From the NCBI GenBank assembly GCA_050248495.1, contig JBFWSG010000022.1, positions 28,332-92,331 of the forward strand: DNA of 64,000 nucleotides, read 5' to 3'. The notes under the pieces are model-generated. The model saw only the letters and a program-made list of their open reading frames with translations. It was not told the DNA's origin and ran no database searches. Source of the DNA: DASYDU01 sp050248495 (lineage in GTDB: Bacteria > Planctomycetota > Planctomycetia > Pirellulales > Lacipirellulaceae). The position numbers were made by a program, and so were the translations under genes. The number at the start of each line of letters is the position of its first letter. Position 1 is the stretch's first letter. Positions 35,374 through 46,500 of the stretch are shown one piece after another.

Positions 35374-35609
35374 GATTCCCCCCTTAGGCGACGGCTCGCG
35401 GACGATCGTTCGCGGCAATGAGCGTCGCAATACATCCACCTCGCGGCAAAATCTCGCGGAATCGCACTTCCTGCGCGACGCAAGTTTGCCCACGGCCTCG
35501 ATTACATCGACGCTCGATCTTGCGCGCGCTTAGAAAAATCACTACAATCGGCAGGGCTTGCCTGGTCGACGAGCGCGCGAATGGAGCTGCTGCAACTGCT
35601 TGCAGCGCG

Positions 35610-35798
35610 CTAGCGACAGTTGCCGTTCGAGCAGCGCGGGCTGCCGTCCGGACAATAGCAGCCGGTCGGGCCGTACATGTCAAACCAGTCGGCGAGGCTG
35701 GCCCGGCGGTCGCAGCAAGCGAATGGATCGTGAGCGCAACCGGTGAACCCGGTGGAGATCACGATGGCAATCAAAATGGCTTGCAATCGACGAGACAT
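35610..35798 (-). CDS. small cysteine-rich lipoprotein
   Basis: A 62-residue protein beginning MSRRLQAILIAIVISTGFTGC: a basic end, a hydrophobic stretch and a lipobox-like FTGC at residues 18-21, so it is probably lipid-anchored at Cys21. The mature part is short and holds seven more Cys or so, in 'FACCDRR', 'GCYCPDG' and 'RCSNGNC'. It lies upstream of the Cys-rich protein on the same strand (237 bases apart) and may work with it in the envelope. Its small size and the lack of a strong ribosome site limit certainty. Confidence 0.6.
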   Translation of the reverse strand: MSRRLQAILIAIVISTGFTGCAHDPFACCDRRASLADWFDMYGPTGCYCPDGSPRCSNGNCR

Positions 35799-35959
35799 TG
35801 CAGCAAAGCGATTGAGAGAATTGCCGGCGTGATGGAAATCGACGGCCGTCCAATTCATCGACGCCTCGTTGCACTGCGATCAAGCGAAACGACAACAGGA
35901 ATGGGAAACGACGCGGCGCAATCGGTCGCCGGCACTGACAGCACGAGAAAGCGAGCAAG

Positions 35960-37024
35960 ATGGAAAAGGCAGCGAAGAAGTTTTTCGAGCAAATTCTCGA
36001 GACTCCCAGCCCCTCCGGTTACGAGCAGCCGGTGCAGGAGATCGTCCGCAAGTATGCGAAATCCTTTGCCGACGAGGTGCGGACCGACCTGCACGGCAAC
36101 GTGATCGCCTGCGGCAACCCCGAGGGCGGCTTGCGCGTGATGTACGCCGGCCATTGCGACCAGATCGGGCTTATCGTGAGCCACATCAACGAGTGCGGTT
36201 ACATCTACACGAACACGATCGGCGGCTGGGATCCGCAACAGCTCGTCGGCCAGCGAGTGACGATCTACACCGCCAGCGGCCCAATTCCCGCGGTCATCTC
36301 GCGCAAAGCGATCCATCTCATCGAGCAGGATGAACGCAAGGTGGCCGTGAAGCACAAGGATTTGTGGCTCGACATCGGCGCCAAGGACCGCGAAGAGGCC
36401 GCCGCGGCCGTGCAAGTGGGCGACCCCGTGACGCTCGAGCTCCGCTACCAGGAAATGCGCAACGGCATGGCCAATTCGCCCGGCATGGACGACAAGGTCG
36501 GCCTGTGGGTCGCCTTCGAGGCGCTACGGCGCGCCCAGCAGCGCGGCCGCTTGGAAGTCGCCCTCTACGCGGTTTCGACCGTGCAAGAGGAAATCGGCCT
36601 CCGCGGCGCGATCACGAGCGCCTATGGAGTTGATCCGCACGTCGGCGTCGCCATCGACGTCACCCACGCCACCGACTGCCCGTCGATCGACAAGACGCAG
36701 GAAGGGGACATCAAGCTCGGCGGCGGGCCAGTCGTCTACCGCGGCCCCAACATGAGCCCGGTCGTCGTCAACCGCTTGCGGAAAGCGGCCGAAAAGGCCG
36801 AGATCATTGTGCAGCTCGCCGCCAGCGGCCGCGGCACCGGCACCGACGCCAACGCCATCCAGATCACGCGGGCCGGCGTGGCCGCGGGGCTCGTGAGCAT
36901 CCCCAACCGCTACATGCACAGCGCGGTCGAAATGATCTCCCTCGAAGACATCGACCACGCGGCCGACTTGCTCGCCGAGTTTGCGCTGGGCATCGAATCA
37001 GCGGCCGACTTCACGCCGCTGTAA
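35960..37024 (+). CDS. M42-family aminopeptidase
   Basis: A 354-residue cytosolic metallopeptidase of the M42 family (FrvX/deblocking aminopeptidase or tetrahedral aminopeptidase type). The family motifs are in order: 'AGHCDQIGL' with the first zinc His and Asp near residue 70, the bridging Asp in 'MDDKVGLW' near 178, catalytic Glu pair in 'QEEIGLRG' near 213, Asp in 'AIDVTHATDCP' near 235, and the last zinc His in 'YMHSAVEMI' near 322. It removes N-terminal residues from peptides. It is divergent from the lipoprotein gene and convergent with the rhodanese gene 15 bases away. Confidence 0.93.
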   Translation: MEKAAKKFFEQILETPSPSGYEQPVQEIVRKYAKSFADEVRTDLHGNVIACGNPEGGLRVMYAGHCDQIGLIVSHINECGYIYTNTIGGWDPQQLVGQRVTIYTASGPIPAVISRKAIHLIEQDERKVAVKHKDLWLDIGAKDREEAAAAVQVGDPVTLELRYQEMRNGMANSPGMDDKVGLWVAFEALRRAQQRGRLEVALYAVSTVQEEIGLRGAITSAYGVDPHVGVAIDVTHATDCPSIDKTQEGDIKLGGGPVVYRGPNMSPVVVNRLRKAAEKAEIIVQLAASGRGTGTDANAIQITRAGVAAGLVSIPNRYMHSAVEMISLEDIDHAADLLAEFALGIESAADFTPL

Positions 37025-37039
37025 CTACGCAACTGCGGG

Positions 37040-37399
37040 TCATTCCGTTGGAAGCCCTGCCTGCTTCCAACCACGAAAACCGGTCGCTAGCGACGCCACG
37101 TTGGTGTATCCCATCTTCTGAAGGTTATCGGCCGCCAGCGCCGAACGGCTGCCGCCTCCGCAGTAGCAAATGATTGGCGTCGCAGGATCGGGAACTGCGC
37201 CTTCGATCTTCAGCTCCAGCACTCCGCGGCCGATCGGTAGCGCCCCGACCGCGTGGCCCTGTTGGTATTCTTCACTCTCGCGCACGTCGACTAGCACCGC
37301 GCCGTGGAGCTGCAGCTGCCGCGCCTCTTCGGCCGACACCTGCTTCACGCGGCTCTTGACGTCGCTCACCAGTTTCTCAAAGCGCGGCGAATGTGCCAT
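37040..37399 (-). CDS. single-domain rhodanese-like protein
   Basis: A 119-residue rhodanese domain (sulfur transfer). The active loop is 'CYCGGGSRS' near residue 90, with the usual catalytic Cys, and the domain ends in 'LATGFRGWKQAGLP'. The N-terminal CH2A-like element is 'VLVDVRESEEYQQGH'. ATG 37399 is chosen because GGGAG lies about nine bases upstream; 25 additional open codons precede it. It is convergent with the M42 gene and divergent from the fucosidase gene. Confidence 0.9.
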   Translation of the reverse strand: MAHSPRFEKLVSDVKSRVKQVSAEEARQLQLHGAVLVDVRESEEYQQGHAVGALPIGRGVLELKIEGAVPDPATPIICYCGGGSRSALAADNLQKMGYTNVASLATGFRGWKQAGLPTE

Positions 37400-37574
37400 G
37401 GCATCAGTCTCCCAAAAAGGCGATTTCGATTCAGGTTTTGCCACGAAATTATCAAATTCCGCGGTGGCGCTCAATGCGACGAAGACGCGCGAACGCCGGT
37501 GCTGCTTCCGACCTGGCGCTCGAATGAATATGATGGGGGCACTTGTCCCGACCCTTCACCCTGCAGGCGTATCC

Positions 37575-38924
37575 ATGAACCGGCCACTTTCCCTGTCGTG
37601 CGCTGTCGGAATCGTTCTCAGTCTTGTTGTTGTGTCGGCGCTCCACGCCGAAACTTCCGCCGAGCGCGACGCGCGGATGAAGTGGTGGCGCGACGCGCGG
37701 CTGGGGATGTTCATCCATTGGGGGCTTTACGCGGCGCCGGCCGGCGAGTGGCAGGGCAAAGAGATCCCCGGCATCGGTGAGTGGATCATGAACAGCGCCG
37801 ACATTCCCGTCGCGGAATACGAGCAGCTGACCAAACAGTTCAATCCTACGGCGTATGATCCCCAAGCCTGGGCGCGGGCGGCCAAGGAAGCGGGAGTGAA
37901 GTATGTCGTGATCACCTCGAAGCATCACGACGGCTTCTGTCTGTTCGACACTGCGGCCACGGACTACGACGTCGTCGACGCCACGCCCTATGGCAAGGAC
38001 TTATTGACGCCGCTCGCCGAGGCCTGCCGCGCCGAGGGCATCAAGTTCTGCACCTACTATTCGATCATGGATTGGCATCATCCGGCGCAAGACCGCGGCG
38101 GAAAGGAATACAATCCGACGAAGATCAAAGAGGGTCAGCGCGACGCGTACATCGCGTACATGAAACAGCAGCTGGGCGAGTTACTCGACAGCTGCAACCC
38201 CGAAGTCCTCTGGTTCGACGGCGAATGGCCCGACTGGTGGCGCGAGGAGGACGGCCAGGAAATCTACACGTTCTTGCTCCAGCGCAAGCCGACCCTGATC
38301 GTCAACAACCGCGTCGGCAAGGAGCGCTACCCGCAACGCGAGAGCAAAGACGGCAGACCGCACGCCGGCGACTTTGGCACTCCCGAACAGGAAATTCCGG
38401 CCACCGGCATGCCGGGCGTCGATTGGGAATCGTGCATGACGATGAACGACACCTGGGGCTTCAAGAAGAACGACCACAACTGGAAGTCGCCCGAGACACT
38501 GATCCGCAATCTGGTCGATATCGCGTCCAAGGGCGGCAACTACCTGCTCAACGTCGGCCCGACCGTCGAAGGCCGCATTCCGGACGCGAGCCTGGAACGT
38601 CTGGCGGCGATGGGCAAGTGGATGGACGTCAACGGAGAATCGATCTACGGCACTTCGGCGAGCCCATTCGAGAAATCACCCTGGGGCCGCGCGACGCAGC
38701 GCCTCGGCAACACCGAAGACGAACTCTATCTGCACGTCTTCGAGTGGCCGGCGGACGGAAAATTGCAAGTCCCCGCGTACAAAGGGAGCGTGAAGTCGGC
38801 CCAACTGCTTGCCGGGGGCAAGCCGGTGAAGTTTGAGCAATCGGCGGACGGGCTCACGATCGAGTTGCCGTCCACAGCGCCCGATGCGATCGATTCCGTC
38901 ATCAAGCTGCAAGTCGCTCACTAG
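37575..38924 (+). CDS. secreted alpha-L-fucosidase, GH29
   Basis: A 449-residue glycoside hydrolase that releases alpha-linked L-fucose. A signal peptide (to about 'LHA', residue 25) is followed by the GH29 barrel: 'WWRDARLGMFIHWGLYAAPAGEW' region near 37-58, 'TSKHHDGFCLFDT' near 114-126, and the nucleophile Asp215 in 'LWFDGEWPDWW'. A C-terminal beta-sandwich follows after residue about 355. ATG 37575 starts the signal peptide; the longer open frame upstream has no support. It is followed 54 bases later by a secreted hydrolase gene, suggesting joint action on fucosylated, esterified polysaccharides such as algal glycans. Confidence 0.92.
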   Translation: MNRPLSLSCAVGIVLSLVVVSALHAETSAERDARMKWWRDARLGMFIHWGLYAAPAGEWQGKEIPGIGEWIMNSADIPVAEYEQLTKQFNPTAYDPQAWARAAKEAGVKYVVITSKHHDGFCLFDTAATDYDVVDATPYGKDLLTPLAEACRAEGIKFCTYYSIMDWHHPAQDRGGKEYNPTKIKEGQRDAYIAYMKQQLGELLDSCNPEVLWFDGEWPDWWREEDGQEIYTFLLQRKPTLIVNNRVGKERYPQRESKDGRPHAGDFGTPEQEIPATGMPGVDWESCMTMNDTWGFKKNDHNWKSPETLIRNLVDIASKGGNYLLNVGPTVEGRIPDASLERLAAMGKWMDVNGESIYGTSASPFEKSPWGRATQRLGNTEDELYLHVFEWPADGKLQVPAYKGSVKSAQLLAGGKPVKFEQSADGLTIELPSTAPDAIDSVIKLQVAH

Positions 38925-38978
38925 CGGCAGCGTCGGCCGACGTGTCGACCACCGCCGACCGTTCGATTGGACTCCACC

Positions 38979-40304
38979 ATGATGAGACAACGTGCGATAC
39001 CAATTGCATTGCCGTCATTCGCCGTTGCCGTGTGCCTCTGTGGCACTGGTTTACCAGCGCCAACTGCTCGCGGCGCCGAAGCAACTGGGAAGCTACGCCA
39101 GGGCCAGGTTTTTTCCGAGCCGGAGGCGGCCCAGCGATTGTCGACCATGGCTCAGGCGATCCCGGATGCCGACGCCTGGCGGAAGCGCGCGGCAAAGATC
39201 CGAGCAAACATTCTCCGCGGCGCGAAGCTGGAGCATTTGCCGCCGCCTTGCCCGCTGAATCCCGTCGTGCATTCGCGCCGCGAGCTGGACGGCTACAACG
39301 TCGCCAACGTAGCGTTTGACGCCCTGCCCGGCTTTCGCGTGACCGGAAATCTATATACTCCATCCAATCCGACGGACTCGATGCCTGGGATCCTCATCGC
39401 TCACGGCCATTGGGAGAACGGCCGCCGCCAAGAGCCGACGCAAAAGCTTGCCGCGTCGCTCGCGCGGATGGGAGCGACCCTGTTCGCTTGGGACATGCTC
39501 GGCTTTGGCGAGTCGACGCAGTGCGACCACAAACATCCCGAGGGCTTACGGATCCAGACCTATTCGAGCATGCGGGCGCTCGACTTCCTGCTCTCGCAGC
39601 CGGGCGTCGATGCTGAGCGGCTGGCGATCACCGGGGCTTCGGGCGGTGGCACGCAAACGTTCATCCTCGCGGCCATCGACGACCGAATTGACGTCTCGGT
39701 GCCAGTGGTGCAGGTTTCCGCACATTTCTACGGCGGCTGCACGTGCGAGAGCGGCATGCCGATTCACGTCTGCGACGGTATCGAAACCAACAACGTAGAA
39801 ATCGCCGCCAGCTTCGCTCCCAAGCCGCAACTCCTCGTCTCCGACGGCGACGACTGGACGGCCAACACGCCGCAAGTCGAGTTCCCGTACATCCGGCGAA
39901 TCTACGGGCTGCTCGGCGCAGAGGACAACGTCGAGAACGCCCATTTCCCCGACGAAGGCCACGACTACGGCCCGTCGAAACGCAAAGCCGTGTACAAATT
40001 TCTTGCCAAGCACCTCAAGCTCAATCTCGCCGGCGTTCAAGATGCCGCCGGCGAAATCGACGAATCATTCGTCACAATACTCGATCTAGAGGAACTCGCG
40101 GCGCTCGACGGCGTTCACGCTCCGCCAGGGCAGGCGTTGACAGACTGCCAAGAAGTCGTGCGGCTGCTCGATGAAGCGTATCGCGAATCCGCGCATACGA
40201 ATCCAGAAAAGTCCCGCGGGCGTCGAGGGGACAAGCTGCAATCTCACTCGATCGGGAACAACATCCGTCCAAGTCTGCAATTCAGACTCCGCGCTGAGCC
40301 GTAA
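38979..40304 (+). CDS. secreted alpha/beta-hydrolase (acetylxylan-esterase-like)
   Basis: A 441-residue exported hydrolase with a signal peptide (cleavage near 'ARGAEA', residues 30-34). The catalytic triad is visible: Ser221 in GASGGG, Asp near 290 in 'VSDGDDW' and His328 in 'DEGHDYG'. Proteins of this shape in Planctomycetota are often annotated as acetylxylan or glucuronoyl esterase-like; the exact ester is unknown. The last 35 residues are polar and unlike the fold. The start could be either of two adjacent ATGs (38979, 38982). It probably forms a unit with the fucosidase upstream. Confidence 0.85.
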   Translation: MMRQRAIPIALPSFAVAVCLCGTGLPAPTARGAEATGKLRQGQVFSEPEAAQRLSTMAQAIPDADAWRKRAAKIRANILRGAKLEHLPPPCPLNPVVHSRRELDGYNVANVAFDALPGFRVTGNLYTPSNPTDSMPGILIAHGHWENGRRQEPTQKLAASLARMGATLFAWDMLGFGESTQCDHKHPEGLRIQTYSSMRALDFLLSQPGVDAERLAITGASGGGTQTFILAAIDDRIDVSVPVVQVSAHFYGGCTCESGMPIHVCDGIETNNVEIAASFAPKPQLLVSDGDDWTANTPQVEFPYIRRIYGLLGAEDNVENAHFPDEGHDYGPSKRKAVYKFLAKHLKLNLAGVQDAAGEIDESFVTILDLEELAALDGVHAPPGQALTDCQEVVRLLDEAYRESAHTNPEKSRGRRGDKLQSHSIGNNIRPSLQFRLRAEP

Positions 40305-40508
40305 TTCGCAGCTTTGCGACCAATCTCTGGCGAAACAATTCGCCGCCTGGCGATTCCTCTCTGATGCTGCGAAAGCGGAGGTCTCCGCCAGCATCCGCGT
40401 TGCTCTTGCCAAGGAGCGTCGACGATAACTTTCCAGCTCGACCATCACGACATCGATGCGCTCCAGCTCAGAAGAAACTAGCAACCCAGGCCACGCTGCA
40501 ACGGTCGC

Positions 40509-43500
40509 TCATTTCTTGAATAGCCCTAAGTGATAGGTCACCGCACCATGTAGCGATGGGTTGAGCGCGTCATCCGCATCGATCCCGAAAACGATGGCCT
40601 GGACGGCAATTCTGTAGTTATCGGCGTTATACAGCGCCTGCGGTGGATTGAGCCGCAAGGCGTCGATCCCGTAGGCGGGCCCTCCGAGAACCGTTTTATC
40701 GCCAATTGCCCCCGCCGATCGCAGGTGAGCGAATTCATGCACCAGCGCCCCGACCATGCACAGTTCTAGCGGTTGAATCGGCAAAATATGCAGTGCGAGA
40801 AATCTCACTGGGTCGAGATAGACGTGCGTTGAGTCCTTCGGTTCCACGGCGGCAGCCCAATCGTTAGGAAGTGGCGTGGTTAAGTAAGTAAGGCGATGAC
40901 GGACCATCATGGCCCCAGTCTTGATGAGCCAGATTTCGCTTCTGATACCGAGCGGCACTTTAGCCACCCCAAACTTCAGACCGGTGAAGAAAGAGCCTGC
41001 GCGGGCAGGGTCCGCAAACGCCACGCCGGCACTATAGAGGGTCATCGCGCCACCAATGTATTGCAGCGCACGTAAGATTCCTTGTGCCCACGAGTTCGCG
41101 CGTTGCGCAGCGCTCACCGCGCGTTCGGCAAACCTTAAGACTTTTTGAATGGTGTCGCTTCCTGCGAGTTCGATCAAAGAGATATTCCCACTCGGGTCGG
41201 TATAGTTGACCGGATTTGCCAAGGCGTACAGGTATCGATTGCGGGAAAGCGGATTCACATCGGAACCGGAGTACGTGTCCCGGCTGACGAAGCGGCCCGT
41301 GGCCGGATCGTAGTACCGCGCCCGCAGGTAGTCCAATCCCAGAGCCATGTCGCGTTGCTCGCCCGCGAACAGGTAGGAATTTGACGTGCCGCCGCTCTGA
41401 TTGAGAATCCTGCCAAAGGCGTCGTAAACGTATCGGTTCAAGACCGCGCCGGCACCGTCCGTGAGTGCACGGGTGCTTCCCAAGCCGTCCGCGTGATAGA
41501 AGACCCGCACGCCGTCGCGTTCCTGACTGATCAGCTCGTGCCCGAACACATTCGAGGCAACTACCACGCCGCTCGGACGGTATTCGAGCACGACCTTAGC
41601 GAACTGTTCCAACGGGTCGATCAGGTAGCGGGTTTCCTGGCCCCCGGCCGTCTGAGACACACGGATGCTATTGTCGTCATACTCATTTTCCAGATCGACC
41701 GTGCCATCGCCGTCGGTATCCGCCGAGACCAGGCGATTCTTGAAGTCCCAGTGGTAGAAGGCGCTATCGGTCGCACTCGCGCGCGACAACATGTTGCCGT
41801 TGTCGTCGTAGCTGTACTGTGTTACGTCACCTGCCAGTGTCTCGGTCAGAAGGCGGTCGTTGATGTCGTAGGTGTACTCGGTCAGTCCTTGGGCCGAGTC
41901 GTCCCTGGTCAGGCGGTTGCCGACGGGATCAAAAGTGTAGTCGATTGTTCTGTCGCCGAAGACCGCGTCGGTGATCGCTTCGCGCGTCAGGCGATCGAGG
42001 TCGTCGTACGTGTAGTCGACGCGGCGGCCGTCGTGGTCGATCATCGAGGCACGGTGACCTGTTGGGGTCAGCGTATAGAGCTGGCTGCTGATAGCTCCCG
42101 ACGGTCCGCTATTCTCCAGAAACAGGAGCCGGTTTGAGTCGTCGTAGCTGCGGGTTTCGACGACACCGTTGGGGAGCTCCGTTCGAACCAGGTTATTGGC
42201 GGCGTCGTAGGTGTATCGCGTGACGCCCAGATCCGGATCGGTCACGGTCGCCAGCCGATTAAGCGTGTCGAACGTGAAATTGGTGGTCAGACTCGTGGCG
42301 CCCGTGGTCGCCGTCAGGGAAGTCCGGTTGCCAGCGGCGTCGTAGGCATAGTTGACTTGAGTGCCGTCGGGGTTCGCCACCTGCACCAGACGGCGCATGA
42401 CGGGGTCATATTCGTACTGCGTTATTCCGCGCGCGTCGGTGAAGGAGCTCACGAGGCCGTCGCTCGTGTAGGTGTAGGTCTCCTGAGAGCCGTCCGGCAG
42501 TGTGCGCGTCGTCATCCGGCCGCGAACATCGTAGCCGTAGCTCGTCGTCTTACCGTTGCCGTCGGTAGTGGTCGCCAGCCGGCCGGCCGAATCGTAAGTG
42601 GAGCTATCCGTATCACCGTTGGGCTGAGTCGTTTCTATGACGTGCCCTTGTGTGTCGTAGCGGTAGCGGGTGGTGTGACCGTTGGCATCGACGGTTGCTA
42701 CGCGCTCGTTGTTGTCGCCGTATTCGTAATGAGTAATGTTGCCGAGGGCATCGGTTACGGAAACGAGGTTGCCGGCGGCGTCGTAGGTGCTCGTCGTGAC
42801 GTTGCCGACGGCGTCGATGGTTTGCGAAAGGCGCCCGTTCGCATCATAAGCGCTTCGCGTTGTCGCACCGTCCGGAGCAATGATCGCGATCCTCTGACCG
42901 TTGGCGTCATATTGAATTCTGGTAGTGTGGCCAAGCGGATCGGTCATCGCCACCGTACGACCGGCTGCGTCATACTGCGTGCCGGTGACGCCGCCCGTAG
43001 CATCAATGACCTGGATCTCTCTTCCGGCGGCGTCGTAAACATACTGCGTGTCATTTCCGAGTGCATCCACCAACTCGACTAGCTCGCCCGACAGATTGTA
43101 GGTAAGCTTCTCCGTTGAGCCGTCGGCGAAGGTAGTCTGGACCAGACGATTGACTGCGTCGTACGTGTAGCGGGTGGCGTTGCCAAGCGAATCTGTTGTC
43201 GTGAGCAGGTTTCCCTCGGCGTCATAAGTGTTGGTTACGGGGATCGTCCCGTCGGCCAGTATGAGCTGGGTCATGTTTCCCAGCACGTCGTAGCTGAGCG
43301 TGGCAATCGTCCCGGATGCGTCGCTGAACTGCGTGATCTGGTTCACCGCGTCATACTGAAACGAGCGCGGCACGCCGATCAGGCCGATGTTGGTCGGTAG
43401 TCCCTCGGCGTTGTAGTTCAGGTTCCACCCCGAACCATCTTCCTGAGTCTGGGAGAGCGGGTTGCCGTTGGCATCATAGCTAAAGTTCGAAACATGACCT

Positions 43501-46500
43501 TTCGGATCGACCAATTGCGTGCGATTGCCGCTGCCGTCGTAAGCGTTTTGGGACGTATTTCCGAGAGCGTCGATGAACAAGATTGGGTAGCCGGCGCTGT
43601 CGTAGTCTGTCGACGTCACATTCCCTAACGGATCTGTCCGCGCAATCAGGTTACCTTTTCGGTCGTAGTTGTTCCGCGTCGTGTTTCCAAGAGGATCAGT
43701 CAAACTCTTGACGCGAGTGAATGGGAGCGCCGCTTTTCCCTCCACTGCCGCTTCCGCCGTCACGCCGTATGTGAAGGTCTCGTAGGTCGAAATCGTGGTC
43801 TCTCCGAGCGGATTGGTCTGGGTGAGGACGTCGCCACGGTCGTTGTAAGTGAACGTGGTCGTCCGGCCGAGTGCGTCAGTCTCGGTGAGCTGGTTGTTGT
43901 CGATGTCGAACGTCCGGCGCGTGACGGCGCCAAGCGCGTCGATATGGGTGAGTGTGTTTCCGCGTGAATCGTATTCTTCAATCGTCTGGTGCCCCAGCGC
44001 ATCGGTGACCGTCGCGATCTGGTTCGATGGGTCATAAGTGAAGCGCGTTGGGTTGCCGGCGGCGTCCACGGAATTGCTCAGCCGGCCCTGCGCGTCATAC
44101 TCGGCGCGGATTCCCGTCCGGCCAAGCGGATCGATCACTTGCTCCAAATAGTGCGCGGGGTTTTCGCGATACACGAAGTGAGTTGAATTGTTCGCCCGAT
44201 CGATGACGGCAACCAGGTCGCCTTGGGCGTCGTACTGGTAGCGAATGCGCTGGCCTGCCGGATCGATGACGCTGATAATTCGCCCTTGCGGATCGCGCTC
44301 GAACGCGACGTTTACCCCGCCGGGGCCCGTGATGCCGTTGTCACTGAATCGCAAGATATTGTCGTTCGTGTCGCTGAGCGTGGTTAGTTGGCCGGTTCGT
44401 CCGTCGATGCGATAGGCAATGCCGTCTTTGGTCGTCAACACAAACGTCCCGCCAAACAGGGGCGACGTGGGGTTGTAGGCTGTGCCCGTTCCATAGTCAA
44501 ATACTTCGCCCAAGGCGTTCAACCTCAGATCGGCCGGCGTGACCGTGAGCGAGCTGGTGACGCCGTTGCCCGGTTCGAACCGCGGTTCAAAAATCCCCAG
44601 AAACGTGCCGCGGAGGCCATCGGCCAATTCGGGCCGGAATGTGAACGACTCGCGTTTGCCGCCGGGCAACGTCACGTAGACTCGCGTGCGGATATTGAAC
44701 GGATTAAAGATGCCGACGTCTTCCAAGCCTGTCGGTACGACGCTCGTGCGGAGGTTTGTCTCGCGAAACTCGAGCCGCCAGCCGTACCCAAGCTCCCTTG
44801 CCTCGCCGGCGCTCAAAGTATCGTATGTCCGCGCGACGGTGATCGGCACGCCAAGCACCGGCACGGTCAGGTCGGAAAAAGACAGCGCGAAGTTTCCGAG
44901 CTTGAGGTCACCCTCGACGTGGACGATCTGTTCGACCGACGACGAGTTGCCGCCTGCATCGACAGCCGTCAGCCGCAGAGTGTAAATGTCGTTCGCCAGC
45001 ATCGTGGGGTCGAGCGTGCCGAGCACGCCGTTGGCGACGGCGCTAGTGCCGCGGGCAATTTCGCTGAAGCGGCTGCTGCCCAGCACTGCCACTTCCAGCG
45101 TGTAAAAGCTCAGGTTGTCGTCGTCGACTGTGCCGATGACGTCGACCGGCTGTGTAATCACCGCTTCGTCGCTCGGTGAAGTGATCTCGACCTCCGGCAC
45201 ATTTGCGTCGCTTTGATCGATCACCGCCAGCGTTGTCGAGATCTGGCCGGAATTACCGGCGGCGTCCGTCGCCGTGACGACGACGTCGAAAGTTCCAACC
45301 TGGTCGGCGCTGAACTCCGCTCTGCCGCTGGGGTCGACCGTAAGCGGGACCCCGCCGACGCTGAGCAGCAGCTCCTCGACTCCGACATTGTCGCCGGCGG
45401 AAACGAGGATAGTCACCAACGATCCCAGATTGGCGGGCGACTCGCTGAACTCGACGTCGACGTTTGGCGCCTCGTCGTCGCTGCTAACGACGAGGTCGAA
45501 GCTCTGGCTCATGGAGACGCCGAACAGGTCTGTAACCGTGACGGTGATGGGATGAGTGCCGACGTCCGCAGCGCCTACAGGCCAGGCGATTCGCCCCGAG
45601 GCGTCGATGGTCATCCCGCCGGGGGCCGAGGCAAGCTGATACGTCAGCCGGTCACCGTCCGGATCGCTGGCGATCACGTCGTAACGGTATACGTCGTTCG
45701 GTGTCGCGAACTGAATCGGCGTGGAGTTGATTGCCGGCGGCCGATTCACCAGGCGAACGTTGAGCACATAGCTCTGGAAAGCCGTGTTGCCGGCAGCGTC
45801 TCTCGCGGCGAGCGTCACGGGGTGACTGCCGACCTGAGAGGAATTGGGCGTCCAGCCGATTGCGCCAGTTGTGGCGTTGATGGTCATGCCCGCAGGAGCC
45901 GTGCGCAGCTCGAACGTCAGTGATCCGCCCTCCGGGTCGCTGGCATCTGCGTCATAGCTGTAGCCCTGACCGGCCAAGGCGCCGGTCGACGGCAAAGTTG
46001 TAATCGAGGGCGGACGATTGATAGTCTGAGAGCCTACTACCACCGTGTACGATTGAGTTGCCTGCCCGCCGCGGCCGTCTTCGACGCGCACCGTCACGTT
46101 TTGCGGACCAGCCTGCCCGGCCGTCGGCGTCCATTGAACGAGGCCCGTGGCCGCATCGATCGTCATGCCGGTCGGGAACGATGTGAGCTGGAAGCCGGCG
46201 GCATGGACATCAACACATTTTCCGTCGTCGGCATTAAAGATGGCATTGATCTGCGCGGCCGACAAAGCCCGGTCGTAAACGCTGGGCTCATCGATTTGAC
46301 CATGGAATTGGTACTGCCCGGACGCGGCGCCGTTGACCCAGTCCTCGCCGATCGTGAGCGGTACGGCGAAGCTGTCGTAGCGAATCGGGCTGGCGACAGT
46401 CGCACTGGCCACCAACACTCCGTCTGCATAGAGCGCCTTGGTCGTGCCGTCAAACGTCCCCGCCAGGTGGTGCCACTGATTCGGTGCGAGCGCTGTCGCA

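Noticed and set aside
34083..35421. Two long Ala-rich open frames overlapping the Cys-rich gene
   Set aside because: They arise from the GCN-rich repeats of the Cys/Gly gene read in other frames; only the chosen frame has a signal peptide and ribosome site.
40086..40484. A 132-codon minus-strand open frame directly downstream of the RHS gene, as a candidate immunity protein
   Set aside because: Over half of it lies antisense to the well-supported hydrolase gene ending at 40304, it has no ribosome site of note, and its composition is that of a frame shadow. It cannot be excluded but is not supported.
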